A stretch of DNA of 64,000 nt, taken from Lineus longissimus. Lineage: Eukaryota; Nemertea; Pilidiophora; Heteronemertea; Lineidae. The stretch covers positions 9,860,001 through 9,924,000 of the forward strand of contig NC_088320.1 of NCBI RefSeq assembly GCF_910592395.1, given 5' to 3'. The notes below the pieces were generated by a model. It had not been told where the DNA came from and did no database searches. It saw only the letters and a list, made by a program, of their open reading frames with translations. Below, in pieces: positions 23,801-35,441 of the stretch (positions are counted from its first letter, which is position 1; each line of letters begins with the position of its first letter). The position numbers were made by a program, and so were the translations under genes.

Positions 23801-25866
23801 TGACGACTTATCATCGCAGAATCTCGAAATTGTGGTCTCAGTTTGTCTAATCGGTCATCTCGACTCTGTATAACCAAAATTAGCGTGATCGATCACGACG
23901 AGCGCCATCACCGACCGACTTTCATCGCCAGTAGCGAAATATTGCTAGTCGAATGACAACTTCTCATCGCAGAATCTCAAAATTGCCGTCTAAGTTTCTC
24001 CAATCGGTCATCTTCACTCTGTATAACCAAAGTGAGCGTGATCGGTCGCGACGAGCGCAATCGCTCACCGCCCGTCATCGCCAGTAGGGTAATATTGCTA
24101 GTCGAATGACAACTTATCATCGCAGAATCTCAAAATTGCCTTTTAAGTTTATCCAGTCGGTCATCTTGACTCTGTATAACCAAAATGAGCATGATCGGTC
24201 GTGACGAGCGCCATCACCGACTGACTTTCATCGCCAGTAGTGTAATATTGCTAGTCGAATAACAACTTATCATCGCAGAATCTCAAAATTGCCGTCTAAG
24301 TTTGTCCAATCGGTCATCTTGAGTCTGTATAACCAAAATGAGCGTGATCGGTCGCGACGAGCGCCATCGCCGCTGACTTTCATTGCCAGTAGTGTAATAT
24401 CGCTAGTCGAATGACGACTAATCATCGCAGAATCACGAAATTGTGGTCTCAGTTTGTCTAATCGGGCACTTCTACTCTGAAAAACCAAAATTAGCGTGAT
24501 CGGTCGCGACGAGCGCCATCGCCGACCGACTTTCATCGCCAGTAGTGTAATATCGATACCGAATGACGACTTATCATCGCAGAATCTCGAAATTGTGGTC
24601 TCAGTTTGTCTAATCGGTCATCTCGACTCTGTATAACCAAAATTAGCGTGATCGATCACGACGAGCGCCATCACCGACCAACTTTCATCGCCAGTAGCGT
24701 AATATTGCTAGTCGAATGACAACTTCTCATCGCAGAATCTCGAAATTGCTGTCTCAGTTTGGTTCAATCGGTCATCTTGAGTCCGTATAACCAAAATTAG
24801 CGTGATCGATCACGACGAGCGCCATCACCGACCGACTGTCATCGCCAGAAGCGTAATATTGCTAGTCGAATAACAACTTATCATCGCAGAATCTCGAAAT
24901 TGCGGTCTCAGTTTGTCCAATCAGTCATCTTCACCCTGTATAACCAAAATAAGCGTGATCGGTCACGACGAGCGCCATCGCCGATGACTTTCTTCGCCAG
25001 TAGCGAAATATTGCTAGTCGAATGGCAACTTCTCATCGCAGAATCTCAAAATTGCCGTCTAAGTTTGTCAAATCGGTCATCTTGACTCTGTATAACCAAA
25101 GTGAGCGTGATCGGTCGCGACGAGCGCCATCGCTCACCGCCCGTCATCGCCAGTAGCGTAATATTGCTAGTCGAATGACAACTTCTCATCGCAGAATCTC
25201 AAAATTGCCTTTTAAGTTTGTCCAATCGGTCATTTTGACTCTGTATAACAAAAATGAGCGTGATCGGTCGCGATGAGCACCATCGCCGCTGACTTTCATC
25301 GCCAGTAGTGTAATATCGCTACCGAATGACGACTTATCATCGCAGAATCTCGAAATTGTGGTCTCAGTTAGTCCAATCGGTCATCTCGACTCCGTATAAC
25401 CAAAATGAGCGTGATCGGTCGCGACGAGCGGCTTCGCCGACCGACTTTCATCGCCAGTAGTGTAATATCGCTAGTCGAATGATCATCGCAGAATCTGGAA
25501 ATTGCGTTCTCAGTTTGTCCAATTCCTCATCTCAACTCTGTAAAACCATAATGAGCGTGACTGGTCGCAACAAGCGCCATCGCCAATCGTCTTTCATCGC
25601 CAGTCGTTTAATATCGCTATCAAATGACAACTTATCATCGCAGAATCTGGAAATTGTGGTCTAAGTTGGTCTAATCGGTCATTTCGACTCTGTATAACCA
25701 AAATGAGCGTGATCGGTTGCGACGAGCGCCATCGCCGATCGCCAGTAATGTAATATCGCTAGTCGAATGACAACTTCTCATCGCAGAATCTGGAACTTGC
25801 TCTCTCAGTTTTTCCAATCGGTCATCTTGACTCTGTATAACCAAAATGAGCGTGATCGGTCGCGAC
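20826..25866. repeat. Segmental duplication within satellite, 10496-bp distance, copy 2
   Basis: This is the counterpart of the 10.3-15.4 kb block. It is preceded by about 1.2 kb (19640-20826) that is absent from the first copy and belongs to the 6088-bp repeat series. Confidence 0.9.
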
Positions 25867-26975
25867 GAGCGCCATCACCTACTGACTTTCATCGCCAGTA
25901 GTGTAATATTGCTAGTCGAATGACAACTTATCATCGCAGAATCTCGAAATTGCGGTCTCAATTTGTCCAATCAGTCATCTTCACCCTGTATACCCAAAAT
26001 AAGCGTGATCGGTCGTGACAAGCGCCATCGCTCACCGACTGTCATCGCCAGTAGCGTAATATTGCTATTCGAATAACAACTTCTCATCGCAGAATCTCGA
26101 AATTGCCTTCTAAGTTTGTCCAATCGGTCATCTTGACTCTGTATAACCAAAATGAGCGTGATCGGTCGCGACGAGCGCCATCACCGACTGACTTTCATCG
26201 CCAGTAGTGTAATATCGCTAGTCGAATGACGACAAACCATCGCAGAATCACGAAATTGTGGTCTCAGTTTGTCTATTCGGGCACTTCTACTCTGAAAAAC
26301 CAAAATTAGCGTGATCGGTCGCGACGAACGCCATCGCCGACCGACTTTCATTGCCAGTAGTGTAATATCGCTACCGAATGACGACTTATCATCGCAGAAT
26401 CTCGAAATTGCCGTCTAAGTTTGTCCAATCGGTCATCTTGACTCTGTATAACCAAAATGAGCGTGATCGGTCGCGACGAGCGCCATCGCCGCTGACTTTC
26501 ATCGCCATTAGTGTAATATTGCTAGTCGAATGACGACTAATCATCGCAGAATCACGAAATTCTGGTCTCAGTTTGTCTAATCGGGCACTTCTACTCTGAA
26601 AAACCAAAATTAGCGTGATCGGTTGCGACGAGCGCCATCGCCGACCGACTTTCATCGCCAGTAGTGTAATATCGCTATCGAATGACAACTTATCATCGCA
26701 GAATCTCGAAATTGCCGTCTAAGTTTGTCCAATCGGTCATCTTGACTCTGTATAACCAAAATGAGCGTGATCGGTCGCGACGACCGCCATCGCCGCTGAC
26801 TTTCATCGCCATTAGTGTAATATTGCTAGTCGAATGACGACTAATCATCGCAGAATCACGAAATTCTGGTCTCAGTTTGTCTAATCGGGCACTTCTACTC
26901 TGAAAAACCAAAATTAGCGTGATCGGTCGCGACGAGCGCCATCGCCGACCGACTTTCATCGCCAGTAGTGTAATA
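24834..26975. repeat. Higher-order repeat, 2728-bp distance, copy 1
   Basis: About 2.14 kb matches 27562-29703. Shared rare landmarks are CATCGCCAGAAGCGTAATAT, GATGACTTTCTTC and the deleted CGAATGATCATCGCAG. The roughly 590 bp between the two copies is itself a copy of satellite at about 24.5-24.8 kb, so the interval looks like a partly overlapping tandem duplication. Confidence 0.88.
25727..26914. repeat. Satellite block repeated at 6088 bp, copy 2
   Basis: This is the second occurrence of the 1.2-kb block. It is also part of the 2728-bp repeat series, so a related copy lies again near 28.45-29.64 kb. Confidence 0.85.
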
Positions 26976-27561
26976 TCGCTACCGAATGACGACTTATCAT
27001 CGCAGAATCTCGAAATTGTGGTCTCAGTTTGTCTAATCGGTCATCTCGACTCTGTATAACCAAAATTAGCGTGATCGATCACGACGAGCGCCATCACCGA
27101 CCGACTTTCATCGCCAGTAGCGTAATATTGCTAGTCGAATGACAACTTCTCATCGCAGAATCTCGAAATTGCTGTCTCAGTTTGGTTCAATCGGTCATCT
27201 TGAGTCCGTATAACCAAAATTAGCGTGATCGATCACGACGAGCGCCATCACCGACCGACTTTCATCGCCAGTAGCAAAATATTGCTAGTCGAATGACAAC
27301 TTCTCATCGCAGAATCTCAAAATTGCCGTCTAAGTTTGTCCAATCGGTCATCTTGACTCTGTATAACCAAAGTGAGCGTGATCGGTCGCGACGACCGCCA
27401 TCGCCACTGACTTTCATCGCCAGTAGTGTAATATTGCTGGTCGAATGACAACTTATCATCGCAGAATCTCGAAATTGTGGTATCAGTTTGTCCAATCGGT
27501 CATCTTGACTCTGTATAACCAAAATAAGCGTGATCGGTCGTGACAAGCGCCATCGCTCACC

Positions 27562-29703
27562 GACTGTCATCGCCAGAAGCGTAATATTGCTAGTCGAATA
27601 ACAACTTATCATCGCAGAATCTCGAAATTGCGGTCTCAGTTTGTCCAATCAGTCATCTTCACCCTGTATAACCAAAATAAGCGTGATCGGTCACGACGAG
27701 CGCCATCGCCGATGACTTTCTTCACCAGTAGCGAAATATTGCTAGTCGAATGGCAACTTCTCATCGCAGAATCTCAAAATTGCCGTCTAAGTTTGTCAAA
27801 TCGGTCATCTTGACTCTGTATAACCAAAGTGAGCGTGATCGGTCGCGACGAGCGCCATCGCTCACCGCCCGTCATCGCCAGTAGCGTAATATTGCTAGTC
27901 GAATGACAACTTCTCATCGCAGAATCTCAAAATTGCCTTTTAAGTTTGTCCAATCGGTCATTTTGACTCTGTATAACCAAAATGAGCGTGATCGGTCGCG
28001 ATGAGCGCCATCGCCGCTGACTTTCATCGCCAGTAGTGTAATATCGCTACCGAATGACGACTTATCATCGCAGAATCTCGAAATTGTGGTCTCAGTTAGT
28101 CCAATCGGTCATCTCGACTCCGTATAACCAAAATGAGCGTGATCGGTCGCGACGAGCGGCTTCGCCGACCGACTTTCATCGCCAGTAGTGTAATATCGCT
28201 AGTCGAATGATCATCGCAGAATCTGGAAATTGCGTTCTCAGTTTGTCCAATTCCTCATCTCAACTCTGTAAAACCATAATGAGCGTGACTGGTCGCAACA
28301 AGCGCCATCGCCAATCGTCTTTCATCGCCAGTCGTTTAATATCGCTATCAAATGACAACTTATCATCGCAGAATCTGGAAATTGTGGTCTAAGTTGGTCT
28401 AATCGGTCATTTCGACTCTGTATAACCAAAATGAGCGTGATCGGTTGCGACGAGCGCCATCGCCGATCGCCAGTAGTGTAATATCGCTAGTCGAATGACA
28501 ACTTCTCATCGCAGAATCTGGAACTTGCTCTCTCAGTTTTTCCAATCGGTCATCTTGACTCTGTATAACCAAAATGAGCGTGATCGGTCGCGACGAGCGC
28601 CATCACCTACTGACTTTCATCGCCAGTAGTGTAATATTGCTAGTCGAATGACAACTTATCATCGCAGAATCTCGAAATTGCGGTCTCAATTTGTCCAATC
28701 AGTCATCTTCACCCTGTATACCCAAAATAAGCGTGATCGGTCGTGACAAGCGCCATCGCTCACCGACTGTCATCGCCAGTAGCGTAATATTGCTATTCGA
28801 ATAACAACTTCTCATCGCAGAATCTCGAAATTACCGTTTAAGTTTGTCCAATCGGTCATCTTGACTCTGTATAACCAAAATGAGCGTGATCGGTCGCGAC
28901 AAGCGCCATCACCGACTGACTTTCATCGCCAGTAGTGTAATATCGCTAGTCGAATGACGACTAACCATCGCAGAATCACGAAATTGTGGTCTCAGTTTGT
29001 CTATTCGGGCACTTCTACTCTGAAAAACCAAAATTAGCGTGATCGGTCGCGACGAACGCCATCGCCGACCGACTTTCATTGCCAGTAGTGTAATATCGCT
29101 ACCGAATGACGACTTATCATCGCAGAATCTCGAAATTGCCGTCTAAGTTTGTCCAATCGGTCATCTTGACTCTGTATAACCAAAATGAGCGTGATCGGTC
29201 GCGACGAGCGCCATCGCCGCTGACTTTCATCGCCATTAGTGTAATATTGCTAGTCGAATGACGACTAATCATCGCAGAATCACGAAATTCTGGTCTCAGT
29301 TTGTCTAATCGGGCACTTCTACTCTGAAAAACCAAAATTAGCGTGATCGGTTGCGACGAGCGCCATCGCCGACCGACTTTCATCGCCAGTAGTGTAATAT
29401 CGCTATCGAATGACAACTTATCATCGCAGAATCTCGAAATTGCCGTCTAAGTTTGTCCAATCGGTCATCTTGACTCTGTATAACCAAAATGAGCGTGATC
29501 GGTCGCGACGACCGCCATCGCCGCTGACTTTCATCGCCATTAGTGTAATATTGCTAGTCGAATGACGACTAATCATCGCAGAATCACGAAATTCTGGTCT
29601 CAGTTTGTCTAATCGGGCACTTCTACTCTGAAAAACCAAAATTAGCGTGATCGGTTGCGACGAGCGCCATCGCCGACCGACTTTCATCGCCAGTAGTGTA
29701 ATA
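27562..29703. repeat. Higher-order repeat, 2728-bp distance, copy 2
   Basis: This is the second copy of the 2.14-kb block. The match ends near 29703, where the sequence changes to CGAATAACAACTTCTCATAG. Confidence 0.88.
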
Positions 29704-31365
29704 TCGCTATCGAATAACAACTTCTCATAGCAGAATCTCGAAATTGCCGTATAAGTTTGTCCAATCGGTCATCTTGACTCTGTATAACCAAAGTGAGCGT
29801 GATCGATCGCGACGAGCGCCATCGCCGCTGACTTTCATCGCCAGTAGTGTAATATTGCTAGTCGAATGACAACTTATCATCGCAGAATCACGAAATTGCG
29901 GTCTCAGTTTGTCCAATTGGTCATCTTGACTCTGTATAACCAAAATTAGCGTGATCAGTCGCGACGAGCGCCATCGCCGACTGACAATGATCGCCAGTAG
30001 TCTTATATCGTTGGTCGAATGACAAATTATCATCGCAGAATCTTGAAATTGTGGTCTCAGTTAGTCGAATCGGTCATCTCGACTCCGTATAACCAAAATG
30101 AGCGTGATCGGTCGCGACGAGCGACTTCGCTGACCGACTTTCATCGCCAGTAGTGTAATATCGCTAGTCGAATGACAACTTATCATCGCAGAATCTGGAA
30201 ATTGCGTTCTAAGTTTGTCCAATTCGTCATCTCGACTCTGTAAAACCATAATGAGCGTGCCTGGTCGCAACGAGCGCCATCGCCAATCGTCTTTCATCGC
30301 CAGTCGTTTAATATCGCTATCAAATGACAACTTATCATCGCAGAATCTCGAAATTGTGGTCTCAGTTGGTCTAATCGGTCATCTCATCTCTGAATAACCA
30401 AAATGAGCGTGATCGGTCGCGACGAGCGCCATCGATGACCGACTTTCATCGCCAGTAGTGTAATATCGCTAGTCGAATGACAACTTATCATCGCAGAATC
30501 TGGAAATTGCGTTCGCAGAATCTGACCCTTGCGGTCTCAGTTTTTCCAATCGGTCATCTTGACTCTGTATAACCAAAATGAGTGTGATCGGTCGCGAGAA
30601 GCGCCATCGCTCACCGCCCGTCATCGCCAGTAGCGTAATATTGCTAGTCGAATGACAACCTCTCATCGCAGAATCTCAAAATTGCCTTTTAAGTTTGTCC
30701 AATCGGTCATCTTGACTCTGTATAACCAAAATAAGCGTGATCGGTCGCGACGAGCGCCATCACCGACTGACTTTCATCGCCATTTGTGTAATATTGCTAG
30801 TCGAATGACAACTTATCATCGCAGAATCTCGAAATTGCGGTCTCAGTTTGTCCAATCAGTCATCTTCACTCTGTATAACCAAAATAAGCGTGATCGGTCG
30901 TGATAAGCGCCATCGCTCACCGACTGTCATCGCCAGTAGCGTGATATTGCTCGTCGAATGACGACTAATCATCGCAAAATCACGAAATTGTGGTCTCAGT
31001 TTGTCTAATCGGGCACTTCTACTCTGAAAAACCAAAATTAGCGTGATCGGTTGCGACGAGCGCCATCGCCGACCGACTTTCATCGCCAGTAGTGTAATAT
31101 CGCTAGTCGAATGACGACTAATCATCGCAGAATCACGAAATTGTGGTCTCAGTTTGTCTAATCGGGCACTTCTACTCTGAAAAACCAAAATTAGCGTGAT
31201 CGGTTGCGACGAGCGCCATCGCCAACCGACTTTCATCGCCAGTAGTGTAATATCGCTACCGAATGACGACTAATCATCGCAGAATCTCGAAATTGTGGTC
31301 TCAGTTTGTCTAATCGGTCATATCGACTCTGTATAACCAAAATTAGCGTGATCGATCACGACGAG
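29105..31365. repeat. Satellite block duplicated across the insertion, copy 1
   Basis: About 2.3 kb matches 40157-42569, on the other side of the mobile element. The offset is 11052 bp at the start and 11204 bp later; the 152-bp change means one extra monomer in the right copy (near 40.8-40.95 kb). This shows that the two arms are one array interrupted by an insertion rather than two independent arrays. Confidence 0.85.
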
Positions 31366-31800
31366 CGCCATCGCCGACCGACTTTCATCCCCAGTAGTGT
31401 AATATCGCTACCGAATGACGACTTATCATCGCAGAATCTCGAAATTGTGGTCTCAGTTTGTCTAATCGGTCATATCGACTCTGTATAACCAAAATTACCG
31501 TGATCGATCACGACGAGCGCCATCACCGACCGACTTTCATCGCCAGTAGCAAAATATTGCTTGTCGAATGACAACTTCTCATCGCAGAATCTCAAAATTG
31601 CCGTCTAAGTTTGTCCAATCGGTCATCTTGACTCTGTATAACCAAAGTGAGCGTGATCGGTCGCGACGAGCGCCATCGCCGCTGACTTTCATCACCAGTA
31701 GTGTAACATCGTTAGTTGAATGACAACTTCTTATCGCAGAATCTCAAAATTGCCGTCTAAGTTTGTCCAATCGGTCATCTTGACTCTGTATAACCAAAGT

Positions 31801-31838
31801 GAGCGTGATCAGTCGCGACGAGCGTGATCGGTCGCGAC
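31801..31838. repeat. 19-bp tandem micro-duplication inside a monomer
   Basis: GAGCGTGATCAGTCGCGAC is followed at once by GAGCGTGATCGGTCGCGAC, and then the normal GAGCGCC continues. One 19-bp stretch of the CpG-rich core was duplicated in this monomer. The shared GAGCG at the ends explains it by slippage or microhomology. Confidence 0.9.
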
Positions 31839-33595
31839 GAGCGCCATCGCCGCTGACTTTCATCACCAGTAGTGTAATATTGCTAGTCCAATGACAACTT
31901 ATCATCGCAGAATCTCGAAATTGCGGTCTCAGTTTGTCAAATCGGTCATCTTGACTCTGTATAACAAAAATAAGCGTGATCGGTCGTGACAAGCGCCATT
32001 GCTCACCGACTGTCATTGCCAGTAGCGTAATATTGCTAGTCGAATAACAACTTTTCATCGCAGAATCTCGAAATTGCCGTCTCAGTTGGTCTAATCGGTC
32101 ATCTCATCTCTGTATAACCAAAATGAGCGTGATCGGTCGCGACGAGCGCCATCGCCGACCGACTTTCATCGCCAGTAGTGTAATATCGCTAGTCGAATGA
32201 CAACTTATCATCGCAGAATCTGGAAATTGCGTTCGCAGAATCTGACCATCGCTCACCAACCGTTATCGCCAGTAGCGTAGTATTGCTAGTCGAATGACAA
32301 CTTCTCATCGCAGAATCTCAAAATTGCTGTTTAAGTTTGTCCAATCGGTCATCTTGACTCTGTATAACCAAAATGAGCGTGATCGGTCGCGACGAGCGCC
32401 ATCACCGACTGACTTTCATCGCCAGTAGTGTAATATTGCTAGTCGAATGACAACTTATCATCGCAGAATCTCGAAATTGCGGTCTCAGTTTGTCCAATCA
32501 GTCATCTTCACTCTGTATAACCAAAATAAGCGTGATCGGTCGTGACAAGCGCCATCGCTCACCGACTGTCATCGCCAGTAGCGTAATATTGCTATTCGAA
32601 TAACAACTTCTCATCGCAGAATTTCGAAATTGCCGTCTAAGTTTGTCCAATCGGTCATCTTGACTCTGTATAACCAAAATGAGCGTGATCGGTCGCGACG
32701 AGCGCCATCGCCGCTGACTTTCATCGCCATTAGTGTAATATTGCTAGTTGAATGACGACTAATCATCGCAGAATCACAAAATTCTGGTCTCAGTTTGTCT
32801 AATCGGGCACTTCTACTCTGAAAAACCAAAATTAGCGTGATCGGTTGCGACGAGCGCCATCGCCGACCGACTTTCATCGCCAGTAGTGTAATATCGCTAT
32901 CGAATGACAACTTATCATCGCAGAATCTCGAAATTGTGGTCTCAGTTTGTCTAATTGGTCATCTCGACTCTGTATAACAAAAATTAGCGTGATCGATCAC
33001 GACGAGCGCCATCACCGACCGACTTTCATCGCCAGTAGCGTAATATTGCTAGTCGAATGACAACTTCTCATTGCAGAATCTCGAAATTGCTGTCTCAGTT
33101 TGGTTCAATCGGTCATCTTGAGTCCGTATAACCAAAATTTGCGTGATCGATCACGACGAGCGCCATCACTGACCGACTTTCATCGCCAGTAGCAAAATAT
33201 TGCTTGTCGAATGACAACTTCCTATCGCAGAATCTCAAAATTGCCGTCTAAGTTTGTCCAATCGGTCATCTTGACTCTGTATAACCAAAGTGAGCGTGAT
33301 CGGTCGCGACGAGCGCCATCGCCGCTAACTTTCATCACCAGTAGTGTAACATCGCTAGTTGAATGACAACTTCTTATCGCAGAATCTCGAAATTGCCGTC
33401 TAAGTTTGTCCAATCGGTCATATTGACTCTGTATAACCAAAGTGAGCGTGATCGGTCGCGACGAGTGCCATCGCGGCTGACTTTCATCGCCAGTAGTGTA
33501 ATATTGCTAGTCCAATGACAACTTATCATCGCAGAATCTCGAAATTGCGGTCTCAGTTTGTCCAATCGGTCATCTTGACTCTGTATAACAACAAG

Positions 33596-33609
33596 AGGCC
33601 CAAGGGCCT
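33596..33609. other. Left-terminal hairpin of element A
   Basis: AGGCCC and GGGCCT form a perfect 6-bp stem around AA, four bases inside the inferred left end (CAAG). Element B has the equivalent hairpin with a different stem sequence (ATGGCC and GGCCAT), so structure is kept while sequence varies. Confidence 0.85.
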
Positions 33610-34324
33610 GGCGCTCAGCTGAAATGGATAGGTGAAGGCAAGGGCCAAGTGTGTGTCGGTACCGTTATTATGAGGCAACGTGAAGCTATAACGTCTAGCA
33701 CGCAGAAGTGCTGATGCGAAAGACCTTCTTGCTATATCAGTGCATGCTGAAGTACTGAGTTGACGTCACCCTGGTATTATGACGTAAAGTCATTTCTATT
33801 GCCGTTGCAGTAGTGGGGTGTGTGATGACGTCAAGGAGTTGTGTGGTGACGTCAAAGAGTGGAGTCCTTGTCTTCATGCAGCGTAGGTGGAACTAATAAC
33901 ATGCACATGGACACAAGGTACATAATTATTACAGTGTATTTTGTGAGGTGGGGCCTGGTGCTTTACAATGGTCAAATGAACCGACTGTTGTCTGGACATT
34001 TATGAAGTGGATGCAGCCAAATGTTTGGGACGGTCTTTTTTGTATGTGAAGAAAAGAAGATAAAGAGTTGGTTAACAAAATGAACTTTATTGGTGCGGCA
34101 GATATTTGATGCCTTTCGGCAGATTTTTGAAGCGCCTTGCGGCAGATATTTGATAACGCTCTCCGGGAATGGAAAGCAGTAAAACGAGTAAGCACACCTT
34201 ACTCTGAATGTGGGAACAGCAAGTGCTTTCCTGGACTTGAAATGTGCCAACGACTCCTCTTGCAATAACCAACAACAGTTGATCTGTAAAAAAAGAGAAG
34301 AGAAATTAACACTGACTGAATAAA
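33610..34324. other. Element A, left interior; no recognisable gene
   Basis: This is unique sequence with a cluster of CRE-like palindromes (33761-33854) and three imperfect copies of GGCAGATATTTGA at 34097, 34118 and 34141. Several overlapping minus-strand reading frames of 60-100 codons lie here, but none shows a domain I recognise. A minus-strand AATAAA sits at 34091-34086, and a strong minus-strand splice-acceptor-like tract ends at 34284. Element B interrupts the region at about 34325. Confidence 0.55.
33761..33854. promoter_or_regulatory. Cluster of CRE-like TGACGTCA palindromes
   Basis: Perfect TGACGTCA occurs at 33761-33768, 33826-33833 and 33847-33854, and TGACGTAA at 33780-33787. 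Three perfect 8-bp palindromes within 94 bp are far above chance. TGACGTCA is the established cyclic-AMP response element bound by CREB/ATF bZIP proteins in animals; activity here is inference. Confidence 0.5.
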
Positions 34325-34439
34325 TGAAATGGCCAGGGCCATTGTGCTCACCTCATGTGGAGGAAAGATGGATAAAGAGCATGGTCTTGTGTCATGTAGT
34401 GTTAGGTTTGATGTAGGTCCAAGCAATTACAATTTCCCC

Positions 34440-35350
34440 AAAATGGCCAATTTACAGTACATTCGACCTCTGTGACCTTGAAAAGTAGGTCAAATCAAAG
34501 AAGACCCGGGTGACACACTGAATGGTTGTAAGAATTAGATGTACCTATGATATAAAATTGGTGTCAATCGGGCAAGTCATTACTAGGAATAATGGCATTT
34601 TGAAGAATTTAGGATTTGGCCCCCTCCCTGGAGGCCAAACGGCAAATCAGATCGTACCAAACTTCGGTACCTGAGATCACCTGACCAAGGGGTACATGTG
34701 TACGAAATTTGTGATCAATAGTCATTGCAGTTAAGAAACGTGCCATAGTTACGGCCTGACGGCGAATTTACGCCATTTGACCTCTGTGACCTTGACAAGA
34801 AGGTCAAATTAAAAACCTGTGTGACATATACTGTATGGTGGTTAGATGTACCCATGATATCAAATTGGTGGCAATCGGGCAAGAAGTTAAGAGTTAATCA
34901 CATTTTTAAGGTTTTTAGATTTTGCCCCTGGTGGTCAAGTGGTGAATCATATTGGACCAAACTTCGGTCCCTGAGATCACCTGACTAAGGGGTAAATGTG
35001 TACCAAATTTGGTATCAATAGTCATTGCAGTTTAGAAACGTGCCATCGTTACATCCTAACGGCCAATTTACACCATTTGACCTCTGTGACCTTGAAAAGT
35101 ACGTCAAATCAAAAACCCGGAGGATATATGATGCACCTTTGCTAGAAGTACCTACCATATTTTTTTCAAAATTTCCCGACTACTATTAAGGGAGATATTG
35201 CATATTTTCACTTTTAACGTTTGGCCCCCTGGTGGCCAAACCATGAAACGAATCGGACCGAAACTTGGTCTCCCAGGTGTCATTACATAAGGGTACATGT
35301 GTACCAAGTTTCAACTCAATAGCTCTAACAGTTACGAAACGTGCCTTGCT
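34440..35350. repeat. Three tandem modules of about 300 bp inside element B
   Basis: Each module contains, in order, GACCTCTGTGACCTTGA (34465, 34779, 35079; spacings 314 and 300 bp), GGTCAAATYAAA-like sequence (CGTCAAATC in the third), a TGGTGGCCAA-like or TGGTGGTCAA-like word, CCAAACTTCGGT-like sequence, GAGATCACCTGAC (altered to CAGGTGTCATTAC in the third), GGGTACATGTGTAC-like sequence, and AGAAACGTGCC or CGAAACGTGCC. The third module is the most diverged. Such internal duplication makes element length variable between copies. Confidence 0.85.
34464..35106. promoter_or_regulatory. Nuclear-receptor-like half-site arrays in element B
   Basis: On the minus strand each module reads TCAAGGTCA-CAG-AGGTCA, a direct repeat of AGGTCA with 3-bp spacing (DR3) and an extended 5' half-site. 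It is perfect in modules 2 and 3 (34778-34792 and 35078-35092) and has one mismatch in module 1 (34464-34478). A plus-strand AGGTCA follows a few bases later in modules 1 and 2 (34487-34492, 34801-34806), giving an everted pair. AGGTCA half-sites are the established core of nuclear receptor binding; function here is untested. Confidence 0.4.
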
Positions 35351-35351
35351 A

Positions 35352-35404
35352 ACGGACGACGGACGACGACGGACGACGACGGCGACGACGACGACGGACG
35401 ACAC
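35352..35404. repeat. GAC/GACGACGG microsatellite
   Basis: A short run of GACGACGG and GACGAC units lies just before the right-terminal hairpin of element B. A GGACGGACACC sequence in the equivalent position of element A (37860-37870) may be a reduced version of the same feature. Confidence 0.9.
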
Positions 35405-35441
35405 GGTATGGGATAAGCTCACCTCTGCTAAGAGGTGAGCT

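Larger units (their letters stand above)
961..33591. repeat. 152-bp satellite array, left arm (about 215 monomers)
   Basis: This arm is a continuous head-to-tail array of a roughly 152-bp unit, all in one orientation. Landmarks in each unit, in order, are GACTCTGTATAACCAAAAT, GAGCGTGATCGGTCGCGAC, GCCATCGCCG, TTTCATCGCCAGTAGTG, TAATATTGCTAGTCGAATG, CATCGCAGAATCTCGAAATT and GGTCTCAGTTTGTCCAATC. Adjacent identical landmarks lie 152 bp apart, for example the same short frame at 4450 and 4602. Monomers diverge into recognisable types, and long blocks of monomers are themselves duplicated. No gene, tRNA or rRNA is visible. Whether this is centromeric, pericentromeric, subtelomeric or interstitial cannot be decided from sequence alone. 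Confidence 0.97.
34325..35441 (+). mobile_element. Mobile element B nested in A (about 1.1 kb, same structural family)
   Basis: The left end has the hairpin ATGGCC-AG-GGCCAT (34329-34342), then GCTCACCTC (34346-34354). The right end has GAGGTGAGC (35432-35440), the exact inverted match, inside a perfect 11-bp hairpin, AGCTCACCTCT-GCTA-AGAGGTGAGCT (35416-35441), followed by AAAAA. The order of parts is identical to element A. The interior is three approximately 300-bp modules and a GAC-rich microsatellite, with no transposition protein. The single 105-codon minus-strand frame at 35503-35186 crosses the right end of B and its GAC microsatellite and looks incidental. The boundaries are inferred by analogy with element A and could be off by a few bases. 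Confidence 0.75.

Noticed and set aside
961-33591. Dozens of 60-130-codon reading frames on both strands, many nearly identical (for example the 72-, 99- and 102-codon minus-strand frames)
   Set aside because: They recur at satellite spacing, overlap each other on both strands, and come from a 152-bp unit that shifts frame each repeat. None extends beyond about three monomers and none matches a family I know.
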